Part shown: positions 20,111 through 29,646 of the stretch, piece by piece
Position numbering within the stretch: position 1 is the first letter of the stretch
Layout: every line of letters starts with the position of its first letter
NCBI RefSeq assembly: GCF_004923295.1
Contig: NZ_CP039634.1
Span: 2,648,115-2,712,114 of the forward strand
Direction of reading: 5' to 3'
Source of the DNA: Azospirillum sp. TSH100
GTDB taxonomy: Bacteria > Pseudomonadota > Alphaproteobacteria > Azospirillales > Azospirillaceae
Length of the DNA: 64,000 nt
Translations under genes and position numbers: made by a program
The notes under the pieces: model-generated
The model's database searches: none
Told to the model about the DNA's origin: nothing
The model's input: the letters and a program-made list of their open reading frames with translations, nothing else

Positions 20111-20806
20111 TCAGATTTTGTCCGCCATGTGGATCGTCGCATTGCTCGCCTGGGCGCCGGCGGTGCGCTGGCGCATCTGGCGGGCGAATCGCAGCGGGTT
20201 GGGCAGGATGTTCAGCATCGAGCCGAGCTTGCCGACCGACGAGGTCGCCTTGCCCACCGCCATCACGTCGGCCAGGCGGCGGTCGATGAAGGCGCGGGTC
20301 TCGGCATGGTCGTCCGACTTGTCGTCGAGCCAATAGAAGGTGGAAGAGCTGACCACCGCGGCCAGCAGCGCGCGCTTGGTATAGTGGTTGTAATCGGTCG
20401 CGCTGTCCCCGGCGGCGAACCACATCGCATCGACCGTGCGGTAGAGCAGCCGCAGGCCGAGCGTCACATTCTGCGGCATGGCCAGATAGGAGAGCTGCCG
20501 GCGCTTGGCCTCGCGATAGGGCTCCAGCACATCGAAATAGGTGCGGACGGCCAGCGAAATGCGCTCGCGCACCTTCATCTCGGCCAGCGGCATCGACTCC
20601 AGCCGGTCGAGCATCTGTCGGTCGGCCCAATCGGCGAAATGCTCCACCGCGTCGGTGACGCCGCCGGGGAAGGCGCGCAGCAGGGCCGACGGCTCGTGCC
20701 CCGCCATCTCGGTGCCGTCGCGCAGGGACTGCAGGCTCCAGCCGTCGAAGACGACGTTGGGCAGGCTCGCCACCAGGATCTCGTCGCGTAGCGTGTCGAT
20801 GCTCAT
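20111..20806 (-). CDS. COQ9 family ubiquinone biosynthesis protein
   Basis: Lipid-binding accessory protein for ubiquinone synthesis. 231 residues from MSIDTLRDEILVASLPNVVFDGWS, after GGGAGAG. The family core is visible in TEMAGHEPSALLRAFPGGV, YREAKRRQLSYLAMPQN and TSSTFYWLDDKSDD-like segments (VSSSTFYWLDDKSDDHAET). The final helix LNPLRF-like region (NILPNPLRFARQMR) matches membrane association in COQ9. The TTG codon six bases upstream is a less likely start. Confidence 0.92.
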   Translation of the reverse strand: MSIDTLRDEILVASLPNVVFDGWSLQSLRDGTEMAGHEPSALLRAFPGGVTDAVEHFADWADRQMLDRLESMPLAEMKVRERISLAVRTYFDVLEPYREAKRRQLSYLAMPQNVTLGLRLLYRTVDAMWFAAGDSATDYNHYTKRALLAAVVSSSTFYWLDDKSDDHAETRAFIDRRLADVMAVGKATSSVGKLGSMLNILPNPLRFARQMRQRTAGAQASNATIHMADKI

Positions 20807-20830
20807 AGCCAACTCTCCCAGCGTCCGCCC

Positions 20831-21412
20831 TCAGCTCCGGGGCGGCGCGTCCTTGGCCGCGCCCGGCGCGGCGATGATATGAGTCGCCGCGGCGAGCGCG
20901 GCGTTGATGTGATGCATCTCCTCGGTGCAGACAAGAAGATGCAGATCGTCCATGCGATCAAGATAGAGCACGCCATCCAGGTGGTCGACCTCGTGCTGGA
21001 CCACACGGGCATGGAAACCGGACGCCTCCCGCTCGATGCGGGCGCCGTCGAGACCATAGCCACGGTAGCGGATGCGCGTGTGGCGCGGCACCAGACCGCG
21101 CAGGCCGGGAATCGACAGGCAGCCTTCCCAGCCCAAGGCCTTTTCGTCGGTCAGCGGCTCGATCACCGGATTGACCAGGACGGTGTTCGCCACCTCCTCC
21201 CCCTCGCCACGGTCGGCGGGGACGCGGAAGACGATGATCCGGCGCGACTCCGCGATCTGCGGCGCGGCGAGACCAACTCCAGGCGCGTCCAGCATGGTGG
21301 CGATCATGTCGGCCGCCAGCCGGGCTACGGCCGGATCGGTCGGGTCGGCGATGGGCTCCGCGATCTGGCGGAGCACGGGATTGCCCATCCGGGCGATTGG
21401 AAGCACTGGCAT
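20831..21412 (-). CDS. def: peptide deformylase
   Basis: Removes the formyl group from nascent proteins. 193 residues from [15 protein letters not shown]. All three motifs are intact: [13 protein letters not shown] with the metal-ligand Cys, and QHEVDH. A C-terminal extension (about 45 residues after the last motif, ending AAKDAPPRS) is longer than in E. coli Def. The start at 21412 was chosen because the 65 residues upstream have no family match. It lies upstream of coq9 on the same strand. Confidence 0.95.
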   Translation of the reverse strand: MPVLPIARMGNPVLRQIAEPIADPTDPAVARLAADMIATMLDAPGVGLAAPQIAESRRIIVFRVPADRGEGEEVANTVLVNPVIEPLTDEKALGWEGCLSIPGLRGLVPRHTRIRYRGYGLDGARIEREASGFHARVVQHEVDHLDGVLYLDRMDDLHLLVCTEEMHHINAALAAATHIIAAPGAAKDAPPRS

Positions 21413-21627
21413 GCCGCTATATCTGGAGTGTGCTGGCGGGTGGAGCAACCGATTCCTGTGGGTGTGGCCGGGCTTATGGCCGAGCTTATGCGGATGAACC
21501 GAAGACTCCCCTTCACAAAGGTGCAGGGGCGTGCTACACACTGCCCCCACACAAGGGGTGCGCCTGCCGCGCATACCTATTTGTTGCCTTGGCGCAACAT
21601 GCTTCACTTGGAAGGGTGACGGTTAAC

Positions 21628-21831
21628 GTGCAAGTTCTGGTCCGAGATAACAACGTCGATCAGGCCCTCCGCGCGCTCAAGAAGAAGATGCAGCGCGAGG
21701 GCATTTTCCGTGAAATGAAGCTCCGCCGTAACTACGAGAAGCCCTCGGAGAAGCGCGCGCGTGAGAAGGCTGAAGCGGTGCGTCGCACCCGCAAGCTGCT
21801 CCGCAAGCGGATGGAACGCGAGGGCTACTAA
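21628..21831 (+). CDS. rpsU: 30S ribosomal protein S21
   Basis: 67 residues, [21 protein letters not shown], with a GTG start. GGAAGGG lies about 11 bases upstream. An in-frame GTG at 21616 would add four residues but sits on the ribosome binding site. Very basic C-terminal half ([16 protein letters not shown]), as expected for binding the 16S 3' end. It is followed by a GC hairpin. Confidence 0.96.
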   Translation: MQVLVRDNNVDQALRALKKKMQREGIFREMKLRRNYEKPSEKRAREKAEAVRRTRKLLRKRMEREGY

Positions 21832-21858
21832 TCGCCGGTCGCGCCTAGCGACTGCGAA

Positions 21859-21879
21859 GGGCGCGTGTGATGCGCGCCC
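21859..21879 (+). terminator. hairpin after rpsU
   Basis: GGGCGCG and CGCGCCC form a perfect 7-bp stem with loop TGTGATG, 27 bases after the rpsU stop. No T run follows, so its efficiency as a terminator is uncertain. Confidence 0.5.
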
Positions 21880-22051
21880 AAGACCCCTTGTGTCTTGCAC
21901 CCGACCGTCCCGCGAACCTCGCGTGGGCGGTTTTGGTGTATCTGCGCCGTTTTTCTTGGTCCGACTGTGCGTCGGCCAAGCGTATTGAATGGTCAGCGAG
22001 CTGGATCGCCCCCCTTCGGCCCGCTGCCGCCTGCCTTGGAAAGGCCCGATC

Positions 22052-22882
22052 ATGAGCGCTTCCAACCTCACCGCCCGCCAGTCGGTTCCGGCATTGCGCG
22101 CCCGCAAGGGGGGCGAACCCATCGTCTGCCTGACCGCCTACACCGCCCCGGTTGCCCGGCTGCTCGACCCACATGTCGATATCCTGCTGGTCGGTGATTC
22201 GCTTGGCATGGTGGTCTATGGGCTGGACAGCACGCTGCCGGTGACGCTGGACATGATGATCGCCCATGGCGCCGCCGTGGTGCGCGCGTCCGAACGGGCC
22301 TGTGTCGTGGTCGATCTGCCCTTCGGCAGCTATCAGGAGAGCAAGGAAGCGGCCTTCCGCGCCTCGGCCCGCGTGATGGCGGAAACGGGCGCCCAGGCCG
22401 TGAAGCTGGAAGGCGGGCTGGAGATGGCCGAGACGGTGGCCTTCCTGACCGCCCGCGGCATCCCGGTGATGGGGCATGTCGGGCTGACGCCGCAATCGGT
22501 GAACACGCTCGGCGGCTACAAGGCGGTCGGCCGCGATGCCGAGGCCGCCGAGCGGATCGCCGCCGACGCCCGCGCGATCACCGAAGCCGGCGCCTTCACC
22601 CTGGTGATCGAGGGCACGATGGAAGCGCTGGCCCGACGCATCACCGAAGAGGTGGCGATCCCCACCATCGGCATCGGCGGCTCGCCGGCCTGCGACGGTC
22701 AGGTTCTGGTCACCGACGACATGCTGGGCCTGTTCGGCGCCTTCCAGCCGAAATTCGTCAAGCGCTACGCCAACCTGGGCGAGACCGTCAGCGAAGCCGC
22801 CGCGACCTACGCGGCCGAAGTGCGGACCCGCGCCTTTCCGGGGCCGGAGCATTGCTTCGGGGTGAAGAAGGCTGCGGTGTAA
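22052..22882 (+). CDS. panB: 3-methyl-2-oxobutanoate hydroxymethyltransferase
   Basis: First step of pantothenate synthesis: ketopantoate from 2-oxoisovalerate and methylene-THF. 276 residues from [20 protein letters not shown], after a GGAAAGG-type site. Metal ligands are in [17 protein letters not shown] and [19 protein letters not shown] and TIGIGG are also conserved. panC is not adjacent, so the pathway is split. Confidence 0.97.
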   Translation: MSASNLTARQSVPALRARKGGEPIVCLTAYTAPVARLLDPHVDILLVGDSLGMVVYGLDSTLPVTLDMMIAHGAAVVRASERACVVVDLPFGSYQESKEAAFRASARVMAETGAQAVKLEGGLEMAETVAFLTARGIPVMGHVGLTPQSVNTLGGYKAVGRDAEAAERIAADARAITEAGAFTLVIEGTMEALARRITEEVAIPTIGIGGSPACDGQVLVTDDMLGLFGAFQPKFVKRYANLGETVSEAAATYAAEVRTRAFPGPEHCFGVKKAAV

Positions 22883-22942
22883 GGCCCTCATCCGCACTTC
22901 GTTCTTCCTCCGTTCCAGGCGATCCGTTACAGTCCGACCGCC

Positions 22943-25441
22943 ATGGATGCACCCTCCCCCGCCCCGATTCCGCCCAACGTCGCCGCGTGGTTCCGGTCGC
23001 GCGGCTGGGCGCCGCACCCGCATCAGGTCGCCATGGTGGAGGCTGCCGAGCGGAGGGAGAGCGCGCTGCTGATCGCGCCAACCGGCGGCGGCAAAACGCT
23101 GGCCGGCTTCCTGCCCTCGCTGATCGAACTGGCCGAGCGGCCGCGCGAGGGGCTGCACACCCTCTACATCTCGCCGCTGAAGGCGCTGGCTGTCGATATC
23201 CAGCGCAACCTGGAACAGCCGATCGCCGAGATGCGCCTGCCGATCCGGGCGGAAACCCGCACCGGCGACACGCCGGAGGCCAAGCGGAAGCGCCAGCGCA
23301 CGCACCCGCCGCACATGCTGATGACGACGCCGGAAAGCCTGGCGCTGCTGCTGTCCTACACCGATGCCGACCGGCTGTTCCGCAATCTGCGTTGCGTCAT
23401 CATCGACGAGTTGCACGCGCTGGCGGGATCCAAGCGCGGTGACCTGCTGGCGCTTGGGCTGGCGCGACTGTCGCGCCTCGCCCCTGCCGCCCGGCGCGTC
23501 GGGCTGTCGGCCACGGTTGCGGAGCCGGAGCGGCTGCTGGCCTGGCTGTCGCGCCGCGGCCGATATGACGGGACGGACTCCGACGATGTGCGCCTTGTCC
23601 TTGGCCGCAGTGGCGCCCAGGCGGAGGTCGAGATCCTGACCTCGCAGGAACGGGTGCCCTGGGCCGGCCACATGGCGATGCACGCCATGAAGGAGATTTA
23701 CGAGCGCGTCCGCCGCCAGCGCACCACCCTGCTCTTCGTCAACACCCGCGCCCAGGCCGAACTGGTGTTCCAGGCGCTGTGGCGGGTCAACGACGACAAT
23801 TTGCCGATCGCGCTGCATCACGGCTCGCTGGCGGTGGAGCAGCGCCGCAAGGTCGAGGGCGCCATGGCGCGCGGCGAGTTGCGGGCGGTGGTCGCCACCT
23901 CCTCGCTCGATCTCGGCATCGACTGGGCGGCGGTCGATCTGGTGGTGCAGATCGGCGCGCCCAAGGGGTCAAGCCGGCTGGTCCAGCGCATCGGCCGCGC
24001 CAACCACCGGCTCGACGAGCCGAGCCGCGCCCTGCTGGTCCCCGCCAACCGCTTCGAGGTGCTGGAATGCCGCGCCGCGCTGGAGGCGGTGCACGACCAC
24101 ACGCTGGACGGCGAGGCGCCGCGCCCGGGCGGGCTGGACGTGCTGGCCCAGCATCTGCTCGGCATGGCCTGCGCCGCCCCCTTCCTGGCGGACGAGTTGT
24201 ATGAGGAGGTGGTCTCCGCCGCCCCCTATGCCGCGATGACGCGCGACGAGTTCGACGACGTGCTCGATTTCGTCGCCACCGGCGGCTATGCGCTCGGGGC
24301 CTATGAGCGGTTCCAGCGGTTGAGGCTGCGCGAGGATGGCCGGATGGCGGTGGCCGGTCCGGCGGTGGCGCGGCAATACCGCATGAATGTCGGCACCATC
24401 ACGCAGGAGGCGCTGCTGCGCGTCCGCCTGAACCGCGGCCCGGTGCTGGGGGAGGTGGAGGAGTATTTCATCCAGGGACTGACACCCGGCGACACCTTCC
24501 TGTTCGCCGGCCAGCTTCTGAAATTCCTCGGCGTGCGCGAGATGGAGGCCCAGGTCGCCAAGGGCGGCACCGGCGATCCGAAGGTGCCCGCCTATGCCGG
24601 CGGGCGTCTGCCGCTGACCACCCATCTGGCCGAGCGCGTGCGCGCCATGCTGGCCGATCCGCGCCAGTGGGACGGGCTGCCGGAAGACGTGCAGGAGTGG
24701 CTGCGGCTTCAGCGTTACCGCTCGGTCCTGCCCAACCGCGACGGGCTGCTGGTGGAGACCTTCCCCAAGGCGGGCAAGCAGTTCCTCGTCGCCTACGCCT
24801 TCGAGGGGCGCAATGCGCACCAGACGCTGGGCATGCTGCTGACCCGGCGGATGGAACGCTTCGGGCTGGGACCGCTCGGCTTCGTCGCCACCGACTATGT
24901 GCTGGCGGTATGGTCGTTGAGATCGCCCACCGACATGGACACGCTGTTCGATCAGGACATGCTGGGCGACGATCTGGAAGCCTGGATGGACGAATCGTCG
25001 ATGCTGCGGCGGACCTTCCGCAACGTGGCGCTTATCGCCGGGGTGATCGACCGCCGCCATCCGGGGCAGGAGAAGACCGGGCGGCAGGTCACCTTCTCCT
25101 CGGACCTGATCTATGATGTGCTGCGCAAGCACGATCCCGGCCATGTGCTGCTGCGGGCGACGCGGGCCGATGCGGCGGGCGGGCTGACCGACATCCGCCG
25201 CCTGTCCGATTTCCTGGCACGGGTGCGCGGACGGATCACCCACAAGGGCCTCGACCGCATCTCCCCCCTGGCGGTGCCGGTGATCCTGGAGATCGGCCGC
25301 GAGCGGGTGGAGGGCAGCGCCACCGACGAACTGCTCGCCGCCGCCGAGGCCGAACTGCTGGCCGAGGCGATGCCGGAGTTGGCGCCCGTCAAACCGGCTG
25401 CCAAACGTGCCGGACCGCAACAGGGCCGGTTGATCCTGTGA
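22943..25441 (+). CDS. ligase-associated DNA damage response DEXH box helicase (Lhr-type)
   Basis: Large superfamily 2 DNA helicase, 832 residues. Walker A IAPTGGGKTLAGFLP is at about residues 44-58, the DEXH box CVIIDELHALAGSKRG at about 152-167, and motif III GLSATV follows. RecA-2 has LLFVNTRAQAELVFQALW and ATSSLDLGIDWAAVDLVVQ, and motif VI is in SRLVQRIGRANHR. The C-terminal Lhr-core domains follow. The stop overlaps the next gene (TGATG), so helicase and nuclease are translationally coupled. In many bacteria this gene sits with an ATP-dependent ligase and an exonuclease; neither is here. Confidence 0.95.
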   Translation: MDAPSPAPIPPNVAAWFRSRGWAPHPHQVAMVEAAERRESALLIAPTGGGKTLAGFLPSLIELAERPREGLHTLYISPLKALAVDIQRNLEQPIAEMRLPIRAETRTGDTPEAKRKRQRTHPPHMLMTTPESLALLLSYTDADRLFRNLRCVIIDELHALAGSKRGDLLALGLARLSRLAPAARRVGLSATVAEPERLLAWLSRRGRYDGTDSDDVRLVLGRSGAQAEVEILTSQERVPWAGHMAMHAMKEIYERVRRQRTTLLFVNTRAQAELVFQALWRVNDDNLPIALHHGSLAVEQRRKVEGAMARGELRAVVATSSLDLGIDWAAVDLVVQIGAPKGSSRLVQRIGRANHRLDEPSRALLVPANRFEVLECRAALEAVHDHTLDGEAPRPGGLDVLAQHLLGMACAAPFLADELYEEVVSAAPYAAMTRDEFDDVLDFVATGGYALGAYERFQRLRLREDGRMAVAGPAVARQYRMNVGTITQEALLRVRLNRGPVLGEVEEYFIQGLTPGDTFLFAGQLLKFLGVREMEAQVAKGGTGDPKVPAYAGGRLPLTTHLAERVRAMLADPRQWDGLPEDVQEWLRLQRYRSVLPNRDGLLVETFPKAGKQFLVAYAFEGRNAHQTLGMLLTRRMERFGLGPLGFVATDYVLAVWSLRSPTDMDTLFDQDMLGDDLEAWMDESSMLRRTFRNVALIAGVIDRRHPGQEKTGRQVTFSSDLIYDVLRKHDPGHVLLRATRADAAGGLTDIRRLSDFLARVRGRITHKGLDRISPLAVPVILEIGRERVEGSATDELLAAAEAELLAEAMPELAPVKPAAKRAGPQQGRLIL

Positions 25442-26148
25442 TGCCCATGACCGAAGCCATGAACCGCGCGGCGCTGACGCTGTGCGGCGCCGAGTTGCTG
25501 GCCGATCCCTCGGGGGCCCTGCTGTGGCCGGCGGAGGGCATCCTCGCCGTCGCCGACCTGCATCTGGAAAAGGGATCGGCCTTCGCCGCGCGCGGCCGGC
25601 TGCTGCCGCCCTACGACACCCGGGCGACGCTGGACCGGCTGGCCGAATTGATCGCGACGGCGCGACCGGCGCGCGTGCTGTGCCTCGGCGACAGCTTCCA
25701 CGACCGCCGCGCGGCGGAGCGGATGGCCCCCGCCGACGTGGAGCGGCTGCGCGGCCTGACCGCGTCCGTCGCCGACTGGGTGTGGATCACCGGCAACCAC
25801 GATCCCGAACCGCCGCAGGGGCTCGGCGGCCGGGTGGTGGCGGATCTCTCGCTCGGCCCTCTGACCTTCCGGCACGAGGCGCAGCCCGGCGCGGTGGGCG
25901 AGCTGTCCGGCCACCTGCATCCTGCCGCCGCGGTCGCGCTGGGCGGGCGGCGGGTGCGCGAGCGCTGCTTCGCCCATGACGGCGCCAGGCTGATCCTGCC
26001 GGCTTTCGGCAGCTTCACCGGCGGGCTGAACGTGCTGGACGCCGCCTTCGACGGGCTGCTGGCGCCGGGGTTCGAGGTGCTGATGACGGCGCGCGGCCGG
26101 GTCTATCGCTTCCCCTGCGCCCGTTTGTCGCCGGACCGGGCGCGCTGA
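25441..26148 (+). CDS. pdeM: ligase-associated DNA damage response endonuclease PdeM
   Basis: Calcineurin-like metallophosphoesterase, 235 residues. Metal-site motifs in order: VADLHLEKG, CLGDSFHD, WITGNHDP, and GHLHPAA near the C-terminus. It overlaps the helicase stop by one base. The pairing with an Lhr-type helicase is the established DNA end-processing association; here the partner ligase and exonuclease genes are missing from the locus. Confidence 0.92.
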   Translation: MPMTEAMNRAALTLCGAELLADPSGALLWPAEGILAVADLHLEKGSAFAARGRLLPPYDTRATLDRLAELIATARPARVLCLGDSFHDRRAAERMAPADVERLRGLTASVADWVWITGNHDPEPPQGLGGRVVADLSLGPLTFRHEAQPGAVGELSGHLHPAAAVALGGRRVRERCFAHDGARLILPAFGSFTGGLNVLDAAFDGLLAPGFEVLMTARGRVYRFPCARLSPDRAR

Positions 26149-26216
26149 CACTCTGGCCGAAGCGTGAGCGCGGCCTATATCGGGTGGGTCCGGAGACGAA
26201 CAACCGAGCACAGCGT

Positions 26217-27686
26217 ATGTCCGCCCCCATCATCGTCTGGTTCCGCAACGACCTGCGCCTTGCCGACAATCCGGCGGTGACCGCCGCCGCCCAGGCGGCC
26301 GGAGAACGCGGCGCAGCCGTCATCCCGCTCTATATCCTGGAGGAGCAGACGGAGGACGACTGGGGGTTTGGCGGGGCGCAGCGCTGGTGGCTGCATGGCA
26401 GCCTGGAACGGCTCGCCACCTGCTGCGCCCGCCACGGCTCGCCGCTGGTGCTGCGCCGGGGCGAACCGGCCGCCGTGCTCGACGCGCTGATCGCCGAAAC
26501 CGGGGCGGGCTGTGTGCTGTGGAACCGCCGCTACACACCCGCCCAGACCGCCCGCGATTCGACGATCAAGGAGCGGCTGAAGGCGCGTGGCGTCGATGCC
26601 CGCAGTTTCAACGCCGCCCTGCTGGCCGAACCCTGGACGGTGCGTAACAAGAGCGGCGGCCCGTTCAAGGTGTTCACCCCTTTCTGGCGCCATCTGTCGG
26701 CCACGCTGAACCCGCCGCTGCCGACCCGCGCGCCTGCTGCCCTGAGGACACCGGATCCCTCGCCGGCCAGCGACCCGCTGGAAAGCTGGGGCCTTCTGCC
26801 GACCAAACCCGATTGGGCGGCCGGGCTGCGCAAGCGCTGGGTGCCGGGGGAGACGGCGGCGCTGTCCCACCTCGCCGATTTCCTCGACGGGCCGGTCGGG
26901 GTCTATGCCACCGAGCGTGACCGGCCGGACCGTGCCGGCACCTCGGCCCTGTCGCCCTATCTGGCCTTCGGCGAGATCGGGCCGCGGCAGGTCTGGCATG
27001 CCGCCCGCCATGCCGCCGATGCCCGGCCGGAACTGGCGCCCGGAATCGACGCCTTCCTGCGTGAAGTGGGCTGGCGAGAGTTCCAGTATCACCTGCTGCA
27101 CCACGCGCCGGAGTTGCCCGACAGCCCGCTCGATCGCCGCTTCGCCGATTTCCCCTGGCGCGAGGATGCCGCCGGGCTGCGGGCGTGGCAGCGCGGGCGT
27201 ACCGGCTATCCCATCGTCGATGCCGGAATGCGCCAGCTGTGGGAAACCGGCTGGATGCACAACCGGGTGCGGATGATCGTCGCGTCCTTCCTGGTCAAGG
27301 ATCTGCTGCTGCCCTGGCAGGAAGGCGAACGCTGGTTCTGGGACACGCTGGTCGATGCCGATCTGGCCCAGAATGCCGGCAACTGGCAGTGGGTGGCCGG
27401 CTGCGGCGCCGACGCCGCCCCCTTCTTCCGCGTCTTCAATCCGGTGCTGCAGGGCGAGAAGTTCGATCCCGAGGGTGACTACGTCCGCCGCTATGTGCCT
27501 GAGCTGGACCGCCTGCCGCCGCGCTGGATCCATCAACCCTGGGCGGCGCCGACCGAGGTGCTGCGGCAGGCCGGCGTCCGGCTGGGCGACGATTACCCTC
27601 GGCCGATCCTCGACCATGCCTCCGCCCGCGACCGGGCGCTGGCCCTCTACAGCGACCGCAAGGGCAAGGTGGAGGCGGCGGACTGA
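26217..27686 (+). CDS. phr: deoxyribodipyrimidine photolyase
   Basis: Light-driven repair of pyrimidine dimers. 489 residues from MSAPIIVWFRNDLRLADNPA. The N-terminal Rossmann antenna domain (WFRNDLR) is followed by the FAD domain with the class I core: WREFQYHLLHH, MRQLWETGWMHNRVRMI, FLVKDLLLPWQEGERWF and LAQNAGNWQWVAG. It lies 68 bases after pdeM on the same strand and extends the repair block. Confidence 0.96.
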   Translation: MSAPIIVWFRNDLRLADNPAVTAAAQAAGERGAAVIPLYILEEQTEDDWGFGGAQRWWLHGSLERLATCCARHGSPLVLRRGEPAAVLDALIAETGAGCVLWNRRYTPAQTARDSTIKERLKARGVDARSFNAALLAEPWTVRNKSGGPFKVFTPFWRHLSATLNPPLPTRAPAALRTPDPSPASDPLESWGLLPTKPDWAAGLRKRWVPGETAALSHLADFLDGPVGVYATERDRPDRAGTSALSPYLAFGEIGPRQVWHAARHAADARPELAPGIDAFLREVGWREFQYHLLHHAPELPDSPLDRRFADFPWREDAAGLRAWQRGRTGYPIVDAGMRQLWETGWMHNRVRMIVASFLVKDLLLPWQEGERWFWDTLVDADLAQNAGNWQWVAGCGADAAPFFRVFNPVLQGEKFDPEGDYVRRYVPELDRLPPRWIHQPWAAPTEVLRQAGVRLGDDYPRPILDHASARDRALALYSDRKGKVEAAD

Positions 27687-27774
27687 CCGCTGATCTTCAC
27701 CGAACGGTCACCGCGACGCCGGCAAACGGTCATGCAGGCGGACTATTCTTCACAGAGCGGCCCGGTGCGGCCGC

Positions 27775-27800
27775 CCGTCCCAAAAAGCCGTCCCAAAAAG
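27775..27800. repeat. tandem 13-bp duplication
   Basis: CCGTCCCAAAAAG is present twice back to back, exactly, in the phr-zur gap. It looks like a recent slippage duplication. No known function. Confidence 0.8.
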
Positions 27801-27834
27801 AAAGAACAACCGCCACCTGAAAAGGCGGAACTGC

Positions 27835-27866
27835 AAGGCGGCCCTTCCCGCGGGGCCGCCTTTTTC
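27835..27866 (+). terminator. rho-independent terminator before zur
   Basis: AAGGCGGCCC / GGGCCGCCTT is a perfect 10-bp stem with loop TTCCCGCG, followed by a T run. It ends plus-strand transcripts from phr and insulates zur. It also rules out the longer upstream start of the zur frame. Confidence 0.92.
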
Positions 27867-27892
27867 CTTGTCGCGTTGCATCGGCCGGAAGA

Positions 27893-27909
27893 GTGTTATA
27901 AAGTAACAC
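27893..27909 (+). promoter_or_regulatory. Zur operator overlapping the zur promoter and start
   Basis: GTGTTA-TAAAG-TAACAC is a perfect 6-bp inverted repeat with a 5-base centre, ending two bases before the zur ATG. It resembles alphaproteobacterial Zur boxes of the TGTTATA...TAACA type. TATAAA inside it can serve as the -10 box, with TTGCAT 15 bases upstream as -35. Zinc-loaded Zur would then block its own promoter. Confidence 0.8.
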
Positions 27910-27911
27910 CC

Positions 27912-28378
27912 ATGTCCGCGCTTCACGACCATACCCACTGCATCGCCGATGCCCTGACCCGTGCCGACGCGCTGTGCGCCGAACGGGGGGCGCGGCTGAC
28001 CTCGTTGCGCCGCCGCGTGCTGGAGCTGGTGTGGTCCAGCCACCGGCCACGCGGCGCCTATGCGATCCTGGAGGACCTGAGCCAGCAGGACGGCAAGGCG
28101 GCGGCGCCGCTGACCGTCTACCGCGCGCTGGAGTTCCTGGTCGAACAGGGACTGGTCCACCGCATCGAATCGCTGAACGCCTATGTCGGCTGCGCCGCGC
28201 CGGGGGCTGTCCATTCCGGGCAGTTCCTGGTGTGCGAGGCCTGCGGCGATGCCGCCGAGATCGACGATCCGGGGGTCGGCGCCGCCATCAAAGCCGCAGC
28301 GGCCGGGCACGGCTTCCGTGTCCAGCGCCCCACCGTCGAAGTGCGCGGCCTATGCAAATCCTGTCAGGAGACTTCCCG

Positions 28379-28382
<4 letters not shown>
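27912..28382 (+). CDS. zur: Fur family transcriptional repressor, probably Zur
   Basis: Zinc-sensing repressor, 156 residues from MSALHDHTHCIADALTRAD. The winged-helix part has LTSLRRRVLELVWSSHRPRGAY and PLTVYRALEFLVEQGLVHRIE. The structural zinc site is CEAC (VCEACGD), with C-terminal CKSC. Zur rather than Fur is inferred from the His/Cys pattern, the operator sequence and the downstream COG0523 GTPase. No ribosome binding site is visible and the presumed transcription start is at or next to the ATG, so the mRNA may be leaderless. Its stop overlaps the next start. Confidence 0.9.
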
Positions 28383-29602
<1,220 letters not shown>

Positions 29603-29646
29603 GGGTCACGGCAGGGAGGGAGCATCGTCAGTCGAGGCTTCCTCCC

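Noticed and set aside
21845..23821. 658-residue minus-strand ORF across panB and the helicase
   Set aside because: Spans two well-supported genes on the other strand and their gap; no recognisable domain.
27732..27911. Upstream in-frame extension of zur
   Set aside because: It would cross a perfect rho-independent terminator and the operator/promoter.
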